This document shows, piece after piece, positions 1 through 5,289 of a stretch of 6,014 bases of DNA (its first letter is position 1; each line of letters begins with the position of its first letter). Under the pieces are notes generated by a model. The model had not been told where the DNA came from. It saw only the letters and a program-made list of their open reading frames with translations, and did not search any database. The stretch comes from CAUZEO01 sp963578625 (lineage in GTDB: Bacteria; Verrucomicrobiota; Kiritimatiellia; SLOV01). The stretch spans positions 1-6,014 of the forward strand of contig CAUZEO010000329.1 in NCBI GenBank assembly GCA_963578625.1. The letters are read 5' to 3'. A program made the translations under genes and the position numbers.

Positions 1-123
1 CTCCACTCGCCCAATGTCACGAAAATTGAGATTACCCGGCGCGGAAAAGTCCGCCGCGCGAAGCTCTATTACCTTCGTGATCGCACCGGGAAGAAAGCCC
101 GCGTCAAAGAACGGCGCTTTTAA
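1..123 (+). CDS. rplS: 50S ribosomal protein L19, C-terminal part
   Basis: This is the last 40 codons of ribosomal protein L19, open at the left window edge and ending with TAA at 121-123. The translation contains the basic family signature SPNVTKIEITRRGKVRRAKL followed by YYLRDRTGKKARVKERRF, typical of the L19 C-terminus (R-G-K-V-R-R-A-K-L-Y-Y-L-R). L19 sits at the 30S-50S interface of the ribosome. The next gene is rnhB, matching the common bacterial order rplS-rnhB. No terminator is visible in the gap after the stop, so read-through into rnhB is plausible. The start codon lies outside the window. Confidence 0.95.
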   Translation, partial: LHSPNVTKIEITRRGKVRRAKLYYLRDRTGKKARVKERRF

Positions 124-164
124 TCTTATCTCCGCTCCCTCCTGCAATGGTAGACATCACCCGC

Positions 165-171
165 GAGGGGG
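165..171 (+). promoter_or_regulatory. Ribosome binding site that favours a GTG start for rnhB
   Basis: The purine run GAGGGGG at 165-171 lies 5 bases before a GTG at 177. The upstream in-frame ATG at 147 is preceded by pyrimidine-rich sequence (ctccctcctgca) with no Shine-Dalgarno match. The site therefore favours GTG 177 as the rnhB start. This is inference from spacing only. Confidence 0.5.
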
Positions 172-176
172 ATGCT

Positions 177-875
177 GTGGCTTCGAAGTCGCCGAAAAGG
201 GGAAGGGGAGAGAGTGGCCCCATACCAAGTTCTCAAATGCTTGCGCACGAGCGGCAGGCCTGGGAGGCCGGACACGGCATCGTCGCGGGGGTCGATGAGG
301 CCGGCAGGGGACCTCTCGCCGGACCGGTCGTTGCGGCCGCTGTTCACATGGATCGCGTATTTCTTGAACGGGAGCACGACGGACACCTTGCCGGGCTGAC
401 GGATTCAAAAAAGCTGACGCCCGTGCAACGCATAACTTTCCGGGATTTCTTTGCCGAATGCGACTCCATCGAGTTTGGGCTCGGCATTTCGACCGCTGAG
501 GAGATCGACCAGATCAATATTTTGCGGGCTACGCACGCGGCCATGAGTCGCGCGTTGACCGAACTTCCACGAAAGCCCGATTTTGCGTTGATCGACGGAC
601 TGCCGGTTCCGGGACTGCCTGCTGACTCTCGCTCGATCGTGAAAGGGGATGGAAAGAGTCTTTCCATTGCCGCGGCGAGCGTGGTGGCGAAGGTGTGGCG
701 CGATGAGTGGATGATCGCGTTGGACGAGGAGTACCCGCAATACGGCTTTGCCAGGAACAAGGGCTACGGAACGCGGGAACACATCGCCGCCCTGCAAATG
801 CATGGCCCGTGTCCGCAACATCGACGCAGTTTTTCTCCCGTGTCTCAGCTTCTGCTCGATCTGGAGCGCGGGTGA
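177..875 (+). CDS. rnhB: Ribonuclease HII
   Basis: RNase HII cleaves the RNA strand of RNA-DNA hybrids and starts removal of single ribonucleotides misincorporated into DNA; it is cytoplasmic and needs Mg or Mn. From GTG 177 the protein has 232 residues. The catalytic motif VDEAGRGPLAGPV carries Asp40 and Glu41, FALIDGLPVPG carries Asp140, and SIAAASVVAKVWRDEWM carries Asp176, giving the full DEDD active site. The family motifs YGFARNKGYGT and GPCPQHRRSFSPV follow near the C-terminus. Typical family members have about 200 residues; the excess is a basic, probably flexible N-terminal extension of about 30 residues before the DEAGRG core. An in-frame ATG at 147 would add ten more residues but lacks a ribosome binding site; a start at ATG 237 is also possible. 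The stop codon overlaps the GTG of the next gene. Confidence 0.95.
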   Translation: MASKSPKRGRGESGPIPSSQMLAHERQAWEAGHGIVAGVDEAGRGPLAGPVVAAAVHMDRVFLEREHDGHLAGLTDSKKLTPVQRITFRDFFAECDSIEFGLGISTAEEIDQINILRATHAAMSRALTELPRKPDFALIDGLPVPGLPADSRSIVKGDGKSLSIAAASVVAKVWRDEWMIALDEEYPQYGFARNKGYGTREHIAALQMHGPCPQHRRSFSPVSQLLLDLERG

Positions 876-1330
876 TAAAGTTGCTGGCGCGCCTATTTTC
901 GCCGCGACCGAACGTTGGTCGGGCCGATCACCTGGAGACAGGTGACTGGGGGGAACGGGAAGCAGGAAAACTCTTACAATCAAAAGGGTTCCGGATTCTC
1001 GGCCGCAACGTACGCGTCGGGCGCCGGGATGAAATCGACATCGTGGCGCGGGATGGTGAGCACCTGGTTTTCGTGGAAGTAAAAACGCGTAAGAATACCG
1101 ATTTCGGAAGCCCCGCAAGCGCGGTGGATCGTAAAAAGAAGTACACGCTTTCACGCGCCGCGGTCCGGTACATCAAGAGGCTTCGCGCCCCGCCCGTCTA
1201 TGTTCGATTCGATGTGGTGGAAGTCGTTGGGAATGTCCGCGCAGGGGTGGAGTCCATTCGTCATTTGCCGAACGCATTCCCCCTGTTATCGTCGTTTCGC
1301 GTGCCGCAGCGGGGTCATTCAGGGAAGTAG
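872..1330 (+). CDS. yraN: YraN/UPF0102 family protein with endonuclease-like fold
   Basis: This is a 152-residue protein of the UPF0102 (YraN) family, whose exact role is not settled. The family has a PD-(D/E)XK nuclease-like core and often sits next to rnhB, as here. The sequence shows GDWGEREAGKLLQSKGFRIL (about residues 24-43), then NVRVGRRDEIDIVARDG with Glu54 and Asp56, then VFVEVKTR with Glu69 and Lys71, which matches the E-x-D ... E-x-K core. The tail RFDVVEVV ... RHLPNAF is also typical. The usual Gly before Glu-Ile-Asp is Asp53 here. The start is GTG 872, which overlaps the rnhB TGA (GTGA), with GGAG at 863-866 at good spacing. The frame is open further upstream inside rnhB, but the homology begins after 872. 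The 3' end overlaps the convergent NYN gene by 16 bases. Confidence 0.9.
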   Translation: MIKLLARLFSPRPNVGRADHLETGDWGEREAGKLLQSKGFRILGRNVRVGRRDEIDIVARDGEHLVFVEVKTRKNTDFGSPASAVDRKKKYTLSRAAVRYIKRLRAPPVYVRFDVVEVVGNVRAGVESIRHLPNAFPLLSSFRVPQRGHSGK

Positions 1331-1782
1331 TCCCCGAGTTGATTCGGGGCTTTGCCCGAAGTCCTTCGAATCTGTCGCCGTGCTCTTTGCTCACCCTCTT
1401 TGCGGTATTCGAGAAACATGTCGCAGGACACAATGCGGGCGCCCGCCGCGGTGACGATGTCGATAATCGCCCGATCGGAAGTGACGACGGTAAATTCCTC
1501 GGCTTCCTCCGACTGCGAGATCATGCGCTCAATTACGGTATCGGCGGATTCCCCCGAGGCACTGAAGACGACGGTGACTCCGGTGCCTGCAAATCCATCC
1601 CCACTCCCTGTTCTTCCATCGAATACGATCGTAATGGCATCGGCGAAAGCGTCGCCGGTGGCGGCGACATCGCGAACCAGCCGCTGTCGCGCAAGCATCA
1701 GGTTTTCCTGTATCAAATGAACCAGGGACGGATCCCTGTGCATCAGGCAATAGCCGTCGATAACGAGGTATTTCGTATTCAT
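1315..1782 (-). CDS. NYN-domain (YacP/Rae1-like) putative ribonuclease
   Basis: A 155-residue protein on the minus strand, reading from ATG at 1782 down to TGA at 1315-1317. It begins MNTKYLVIDGYCLMH, the typical opening of NYN/PIN-fold proteins of the YacP type. Acidic residues that could form the metal site are Asp9 (VIDGY), Asp55 (VFDG), Asp81 (ESADTVIERM) and Asp103 (TSDRAI). The C-terminus (from about residue 127) is Arg- and Lys-rich. In Bacillus the relative Rae1 is a ribosome-associated mRNA endonuclease; whether this protein shares that role is not shown by the sequence. The frame is open another 40 codons upstream, but that stretch runs through the promoter and leader of the opposite operon and shows no family similarity, so ATG 1782 is preferred. 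The Shine-Dalgarno match is weak (GCGGA about 5 bases upstream). The gene faces yraN and overlaps its end. Confidence 0.8.
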   Translation of the reverse strand: MNTKYLVIDGYCLMHRDPSLVHLIQENLMLARQRLVRDVAATGDAFADAITIVFDGRTGSGDGFAGTGVTVVFSASGESADTVIERMISQSEEAEEFTVVTSDRAIIDIVTAAGARIVSCDMFLEYRKEGEQRARRQIRRTSGKAPNQLGDYFPE

Positions 1783-1805
1783 GGATTCCGCTTTTAAAAA
1801 AACAC

Positions 1806-1833
1806 TTGCATGGCAGGTAAAGTGCTGTAGCAT
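1806..1833 (+). promoter_or_regulatory. Putative sigma70-type promoter of the his-trp operon
   Basis: TTGCAT at 1806-1811 and TAGCAT at 1828-1833 are separated by 16 bases and resemble -35 and -10 boxes. Transcription would start near 1840, just before the leader ORF at 1845 and about 137 bases before hisF. A promoter is expected here, because the upstream gene on this strand (yraN) ended at 1330 and the gene in between runs the other way. The box assignment is by eye; the alternative 17-base spacing (AGCATA) is equally possible. Confidence 0.5.
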
Positions 1834-1838
1834 ACAGC
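1824..1838 (+). repeat. Short inverted repeat over the -10 box
   Basis: GCTGTA (1824-1829) and TACAGC (1833-1838) are perfect inverted repeats separated by GCA. The dyad covers the proposed -10 box, the position of a typical repressor operator. I do not recognise it as the site of a known regulator, and a 6-base dyad can arise by chance. Confidence 0.35.
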
Positions 1839-1844
1839 CGGACA

Positions 1845-1904
1845 ATGAGAGAGTATACATGGCATTGGCACTGGAAAGCGAGGGTCCCCCGGCGGAGGGC
1901 ATAA
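1845..1904 (+). CDS. His/Trp leader peptide (attenuator peptide)
   Basis: A 19-codon ORF from ATG 1845 to TAA 1902-1904 encodes MREYTWHWHWKARVPRRRA. Codons 6-10 are TGG CAT TGG CAC TGG (1860-1874), giving Trp-His-Trp-His-Trp. Leader peptides of amino acid operons carry runs of codons for the product amino acid, as trpL and hisL do; this one alternates the two amino acids made by the operon that follows (hisF, hisI, trpE, trpG). The peptide itself probably has no function after translation; stalling on its codons is the signal. There is no convincing Shine-Dalgarno site: GGA at 1840-1842 lies only 2 bases before the ATG. With a transcription start near 1840 the ORF would be nearly leaderless. 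No other in-frame start is possible between the upstream TAA at 1818 and the Trp codons. The ORF is too short for standard gene finders. Confidence 0.82.
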   Translation: MREYTWHWHWKARVPRRRA

Positions 1905-1929
1905 CGGCCTTTATGTGTTCGGAGGACCC
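1882..1929 (+). promoter_or_regulatory. Antiterminator helix of the leader
   Basis: GGGTCCCCCG (1882-1891) can pair with CGGAGGACCC (1920-1929) over ten positions with one C-A mismatch (1888/1923). Inside the loop AGGGC (1896-1900) and GCCTT (1907-1911) can form a small hairpin, with one G-U pair. The right arm shares 1926-1929 with the terminator stem, so the helix would prevent terminator formation. The left arm begins 7 bases after the last Trp codon, where a ribosome at the stop codon would mask it. The segment CCCCGG at 1887-1892 also repeats the terminator's left arm at 1927-1932, so it could alternatively compete for the right arm. The pairing was drawn by eye without energy calculation. 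Confidence 0.6.
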
Positions 1930-1952
1930 CGGTGTTTCACCGGGGTTTTTTT
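1926..1952 (+). terminator. Intrinsic terminator (attenuator) before hisF
   Basis: ACCCCGGTG (1926-1934) and CACCGGGGT (1938-1946) form a perfect 9-base-pair stem with a three-base TTT loop, followed by an uninterrupted T run through 1952. This is a strong rho-independent terminator on the plus strand; the minus strand has no T run beyond the hairpin. No plus-strand gene ends nearby (yraN stops 600 bases earlier), and hisF starts 24 bases after it, so its natural role is conditional termination of the operon leader. Confidence 0.9.
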
Positions 1953-1976
1953 ATGCCTTGAAATGGTGACGGCAGC

Positions 1977-2738
1977 ATGTTGGCGAAGAGAATAATTCCT
2001 TGTTTGGACATTACGAACGGGCGGGTCGTAAAGGGTGTGAAGTTCGTGGAACTTCGGGACGCCGGCGATCCCGTGGACGCTGCGCGCGCCTATGAAGAAC
2101 AGGGCGCAGACGAGTTGACGTTTCTGGATATTACCGCGTCCCACGAGCAGCGGGACACGATCGTCGACGTGGTGCGCGCCGTCGCCGAGCAGGTATTCAT
2201 GCCGCTGACGGTTGGGGGCGGGGTGCGGAACTCGGATGACATTCGAGGTCTTCTGCAGGCGGGGGCGGACAAAGTTTCCCTCAACACCGCCGCGGTTGCG
2301 GAACCCGATATCGTTGGCGAGACCGCGGATCAGTTTGGAAGCCAGTGTATCGTAGTCGCTATCGATGCGCGCCGCGATCCGGAAGCGGGTGACTGGAAAG
2401 TGTTTACGCACGGGGGACGCCGCGATACCGGCATGGATGCCATCGCGTGGGCTTGCGAAGTGGTAGGCCGGGGCGCGGGGGAAATTCTACTTACGAGTAT
2501 GGACGCTGACGGCACGAAAGCCGGGTATGATCTCGAACTGACTGCCGCGATCAGTGATGCGGTGTCGGTGCCGGTGATCGCCTCCGGCGGCGCGGGAACC
2601 CTGGCTCACTTGCACGATGCCATTACCAAGGGAAAGGCGGACGCGGTGCTTGCCGCCTCCATTTTCCACTTTGGCGAGTTCACCATTAGGGAAACAAAAG
2701 AGTATCTCCGCGAAAGAGGAGTAGAGGTCCGACTATGA
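1977..2738 (+). CDS. hisF: Imidazole glycerol phosphate synthase cyclase subunit HisF
   Basis: HisF is the cyclase half of imidazole glycerol phosphate synthase. With ammonia supplied by the glutaminase HisH it converts PRFAR to imidazole glycerol phosphate and AICAR, the fifth step of histidine synthesis, in the cytoplasm. The 253-residue length is normal for the family. The (beta/alpha)8 barrel opens with MLAKRIIPCLDITNGRVVKG, placing the catalytic Asp at residue 11; the second catalytic Asp is residue 130 in IVVAIDARR. Phosphate-binding loops are seen at LTVGGGVR (about 78-84) and VIASGGAGT in the C-terminal half. The ATG at 1977 is preceded by GGTGA (1965-1969) at 7 bases, just after the attenuator terminator. 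It overlaps hisI by 4 bases (ATGA). Its partner hisH is not in the window. Confidence 0.97.
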   Translation: MLAKRIIPCLDITNGRVVKGVKFVELRDAGDPVDAARAYEEQGADELTFLDITASHEQRDTIVDVVRAVAEQVFMPLTVGGGVRNSDDIRGLLQAGADKVSLNTAAVAEPDIVGETADQFGSQCIVVAIDARRDPEAGDWKVFTHGGRRDTGMDAIAWACEVVGRGAGEILLTSMDADGTKAGYDLELTAAISDAVSVPVIASGGAGTLAHLHDAITKGKADAVLAASIFHFGEFTIRETKEYLRERGVEVRL

Positions 2739-3145
2739 ATTCGCTGGAAGAAGGAAGAACATTGCAGCTCGATTTCAAGAAGCTGCGAAAAGTTGCCGCT
2801 ATCGAGGCCGATGTCCTGCCGGTTGCGATCCAGAACGCGGACACCAGGGAGCTCATCCTGGTCGCGTACACCAATGACGAAGCGTTTGAAAAATCTATCG
2901 CGTCCCGGTCCCTTGTCCTTTGGAGCACGTCGAGGAACGAGTTGTGGGAAAAGGGAAAGACATCCGGAGAAACATTTGAATTGGTGGAAGCCCGGGTAAA
3001 CTGTGAGCAGAATTCGCTGCTTTACCTGGTGCGCCCGAAACGCGGAGACATTTGCCACACGCAAAACCAGGCCGGAGAAGCCCGCAATTGCTACTACCGC
3101 AAGATAGACATCGAGACAAAAAACCTTGTGAATATGAATCCGTAG
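2735..3145 (+). CDS. hisI: Phosphoribosyl-AMP cyclohydrolase HisI with an altered metal motif
   Basis: HisI opens the adenine ring of phosphoribosyl-AMP to give ProFAR, the third step of histidine synthesis. This is a stand-alone cyclohydrolase of 136 residues without the HisE pyrophosphohydrolase domain. Family blocks visible are VLPVAIQNADTRELILVAYTN, LWSTSRNELWEKGKTSGETF, and RGDICHTQNQ followed by NCYYR. The three zinc-ligand cysteines appear conserved (Cys90, Cys107, Cys119). The magnesium site, normally Asp-Cys-Asp-x-Asp, reads Asn89-Cys90-Glu91-Gln92-Asn93, so all three Asp residues are replaced. This could be a lineage variant with different metal use or a diverged protein; the operon position favours a working enzyme. 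The spacer between Cys107 and Cys119 looks several residues longer than usual. The ATG overlaps the hisF stop, with AGAGG at 2723-2727. The stop lies 19 bases before trpE. Confidence 0.9.
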   Translation: MNSLEEGRTLQLDFKKLRKVAAIEADVLPVAIQNADTRELILVAYTNDEAFEKSIASRSLVLWSTSRNELWEKGKTSGETFELVEARVNCEQNSLLYLVRPKRGDICHTQNQAGEARNCYYRKIDIETKNLVNMNP

Positions 3146-3164
3146 AGGGTCGCGGAGAAACGCT

Positions 3165-4694
3165 GTGAACTGCACACCTGACAAGAAGACATTCCTGGAA
3201 CGGGCCACGCAGGGAAACCTGGTTCCCGTTTGGTGCGAGCTGCTCGCGGACCTGGACACCCCGGTGTCCGCCTACGAGAGGCTCCGCGCAGCCCTGCGGG
3301 ACCAGGATGAATTGTCGGGCACGTTTCTTCTCGAAAGCGTTGAAGGCGGCGAGACCATCGCCCGTTATTCGTTCCTGGGCGGGAGCCCGCGGATTCTTTT
3401 CGTCAACCGCGGTTCGCGGATTGAGATCCGCCACACCGGCGGAAAAGTTGAGAATCACGACGGAAAGGATGCGCTTTCCCTGCTCAAAACGCTGATGGAC
3501 GGGTATCGGCCGGTGCCGGATCCCGCTTTGCCCCCGTTCTTCGGCGGCGCCGTCGGATACATCGGGTACGATGCGATTCCCCAGTTCGAACCGCGTGTTC
3601 CCCTGGCTGATGGAGCCGGTATCGACGCGCCCGACATGCTTTTCATGATTACCGACACATTGATCGTTTTTGACCGCGTGAGGCATACCATCAAAGTCGT
3701 CGCCAACGCCATGATCGACGGCGATGCGGAACAAGCCTACGACGATGCCGTGGTCCGCGTGAATCGGATTTGCGGGGCACTTGCCGAGCCGGGCCCGCGG
3801 TACCCGGTAAACTCGGCCGCCGATTTGCCGGAAATTCCGCACCGGTCGAATATCAAGCGGACGGAATTCGAAGAAGCTGTGCGACGCGGGAAAGAATATA
3901 TTCGCTCCGGGGATATCATTCAGGTCGTACTGTCTCAGCGGTTCGAGGCGGACTACGAAGGGGACCCACTGGATGTCTACCGGGCGCTGCGTTCCATCAA
4001 CCCGTCGCCCTATATGTTCTGTCTGGAATTCGACGAGCTGCAACTGGTAGGAGCTTCACCGGAGATTCATGTGAAAAGTGAGAATGGCCGGGTTGATATC
4101 AGGCCGATTGCCGGTACCAGGCCCCGGTCCAGTGATTTGGCGGAGGACCTTCGATTGGCGGAGGAGCTTCTCGCCGATCCGAAGGAGCGCGCTGAGCATG
4201 TGATGCTGGTCGATCTCGCCCGGAACGATATTGGACGCGTGTGTAAATTCGGTTCCGTGAGTGTGACCGATCTGATGTTCGTTGAGCGCTACAGTCACGT
4301 AATGCACATCGTGACCGATGTCAACGGGGAGCTTGACGATATCCATGACCCCTTCGAATTGATGCGGGCCACGTTTCCCGCGGGCACGGTTAGCGGGGCG
4401 CCGAAAATTCGCGCCATGGAGATCATCGCTGAACTGGAACCGATTCGTAGAGGGCCTTATTCGGGCGCCGTGAGTTACTTCGGATTTACCGGGAATCTCG
4501 ATTCCTGCATTACTATTCGTACCGTTGCGCTGGCCGGGGGAAAAGCGTATGTACAGGCGGGCGCCGGGATCGTCGCTGACTCCGATCCGGCTTCCGAGTT
4601 CGAGGAGACGTATAACAAGGCGCGAGGTATGCTCAAAGCTCTTGCCTTATCCAAGGAAATTGCGGCGGCTAGAAATGGAGCGAGTTCATCATGA
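3165..4694 (+). CDS. trpE: Anthranilate synthase component I
   Basis: TrpE converts chorismate to anthranilate using ammonia delivered by TrpG, the first committed step of tryptophan synthesis. The 509-residue length is typical. The N-terminal part holds the Trp feedback motif LLES at 55-58, and NPSPYMF at 279-285 completes the usual inhibitor pocket, so feedback inhibition by Trp is expected. The chorismate-binding domain shows LVGASPE (294-300), PIAGTRPR (314-321), AEHVMLVDLARNDIGRV (343-359), FPAGTVSGAPKIRAMEI (404-420) and GAGIVADSDP (466-475). These support TrpE; a PabB identity is less likely given the Trp motif and the attenuator. The start is GTG 3165 with GGAG at 3154-3157. The TGA overlaps the trpG ATG (ATGA), consistent with coupled production of the two subunits. 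Confidence 0.97.
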   Translation: MNCTPDKKTFLERATQGNLVPVWCELLADLDTPVSAYERLRAALRDQDELSGTFLLESVEGGETIARYSFLGGSPRILFVNRGSRIEIRHTGGKVENHDGKDALSLLKTLMDGYRPVPDPALPPFFGGAVGYIGYDAIPQFEPRVPLADGAGIDAPDMLFMITDTLIVFDRVRHTIKVVANAMIDGDAEQAYDDAVVRVNRICGALAEPGPRYPVNSAADLPEIPHRSNIKRTEFEEAVRRGKEYIRSGDIIQVVLSQRFEADYEGDPLDVYRALRSINPSPYMFCLEFDELQLVGASPEIHVKSENGRVDIRPIAGTRPRSSDLAEDLRLAEELLADPKERAEHVMLVDLARNDIGRVCKFGSVSVTDLMFVERYSHVMHIVTDVNGELDDIHDPFELMRATFPAGTVSGAPKIRAMEIIAELEPIRRGPYSGAVSYFGFTGNLDSCITIRTVALAGGKAYVQAGAGIVADSDPASEFEETYNKARGMLKALALSKEIAAARNGASSS

Positions 4695-5254
4695 TCCTCG
4701 TGGTGGATAATTACGACTCGTTTACCTACAACCTGGTCCAATACCTTGGAGAGTTGGGCGCATCCCTGCACGTGGTGCGGAACGATATGACTTCCCTGGA
4801 GGAGATCGAGTCGCTACAGCCGGAGAAAATTCTCGTAAGCCCTGGCCCCTGCACCCCGAAGGACGCTGCCATTTCGTGTGATGTGATTCGAAAATTCGGG
4901 CCTGAGATTCCGCTGCTCGGGGTGTGCCTGGGTCACCAGTGTATTGGCCAGGTATACGGTGGAAACGTGATTCGCGCGGACCGCCTGATGCACGGGAAAA
5001 CCTCGCCTATTCAGCATAAAGGCGAGGGCGTGTTTCGTGGACTGCCCATTCCGTTCGAGGCGACGCGCTATCATTCGCTGATCGTGGAGCGCGCATCCCT
5101 GCCGCCGGAGCTCGAAATCATTGCCGAGACGAAAGAGAAGGAAATTATGGGCATCCGGCACAAGAAGTATCCGGTCCACGGCGTGCAATTTCATCCGGAG
5201 TCGATTCTTACGCAGGCGGGAAAGAAGCTGCTGGCGAATTTTCTCGAGATGTAG
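4691..5254 (+). CDS. trpG: Anthranilate synthase component II (glutamine amidotransferase)
   Basis: TrpG hydrolyses glutamine and channels ammonia to TrpE. It is a class I glutamine amidotransferase of 187 residues, full length. It starts MILVVDNYDSFTYNLVQYLG, the standard opening of TrpG/PabA. The oxyanion loop is SPGPCTP (50-56), the nucleophile is Cys79 in GVCLGHQ, and the His168 and Glu170 pair lies in VQFHPES. The catalytic triad is therefore complete. It is not fused to a TrpD phosphoribosyltransferase. PabA and TrpG cannot be separated by sequence alone, and one protein often serves both folate and Trp synthesis; adjacency and overlap with trpE favour TrpG. GGAG at 4677-4680 lies 10 bases before the ATG. 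No terminator is seen after the stop. Confidence 0.96.
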   Translation: MILVVDNYDSFTYNLVQYLGELGASLHVVRNDMTSLEEIESLQPEKILVSPGPCTPKDAAISCDVIRKFGPEIPLLGVCLGHQCIGQVYGGNVIRADRLMHGKTSPIQHKGEGVFRGLPIPFEATRYHSLIVERASLPPELEIIAETKEKEIMGIRHKKYPVHGVQFHPESILTQAGKKLLANFLEM

Positions 5255-5289
5255 GGCCTGGATCCGGAAAGCTTCATAACCCATAAATC

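Larger units (their letters stand above)
1840..1952 (+). promoter_or_regulatory. Transcription attenuator leader of the hisF-hisI-trpE-trpG operon
   Basis: This region of about 113 bases has all the parts of a ribosome-mediated attenuator. In order they are a short ORF with a run of Trp and His codons (1845-1904), a GGGTCC-type segment (1882-1891) that can pair with 1920-1929, and an intrinsic terminator (1926-1952) that shares bases 1926-1929 with that pairing, so the two structures exclude each other. In the inferred mechanism, a ribosome that translates freely to the stop at 1902 covers segment 1882-1891, the terminator forms and transcription ends. A ribosome stalled at Trp or His codons 1860-1874 leaves most or all of that segment free, the antiterminator forms and hisF-trpG are transcribed. 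A strong protecting hairpin equivalent to the 1:2 helix of E. coli trp is not obvious. The layout is seen directly; the regulation is inferred. Confidence 0.82.

Noticed and set aside
405..1154. Minus-strand ORF of 249 codons
   Set aside because: It is antisense to rnhB and yraN, whose motifs are complete; no recognisable domain in the translation.
1852..1857. Minus-strand TATACT as the -10 box of the NYN gene
   Set aside because: The hexamer is good, but no convincing -35 box lies at the right distance, and the match falls within the leader ORF; support is too weak to list it as a feature.
1840..1952. Independent small RNA, SRP RNA, T-box or metabolite riboswitch
   Set aside because: The promoter-to-terminator length suits a small RNA, but I see no SRP GGAAG-type tetraloop region, no T-box motif and no aptamer core I recognise. 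The Trp/His codon run, with biosynthetic genes of the same amino acids downstream, makes an attenuator the simpler reading.
1781..1969. 62-codon plus-strand ORF across the hisF upstream region
   Set aside because: It runs through the promoter and the full terminator hairpin, has no ribosome site or recognisable similarity, and lies in a different frame from the Trp/His leader ORF, which explains the region better.
2895..4043. Minus-strand ORF of 382 codons
   Set aside because: It lies antisense to hisI and trpE, both clearly recognised, and its translation resembles no known protein; it is a shadow of GC-rich coding sequence.
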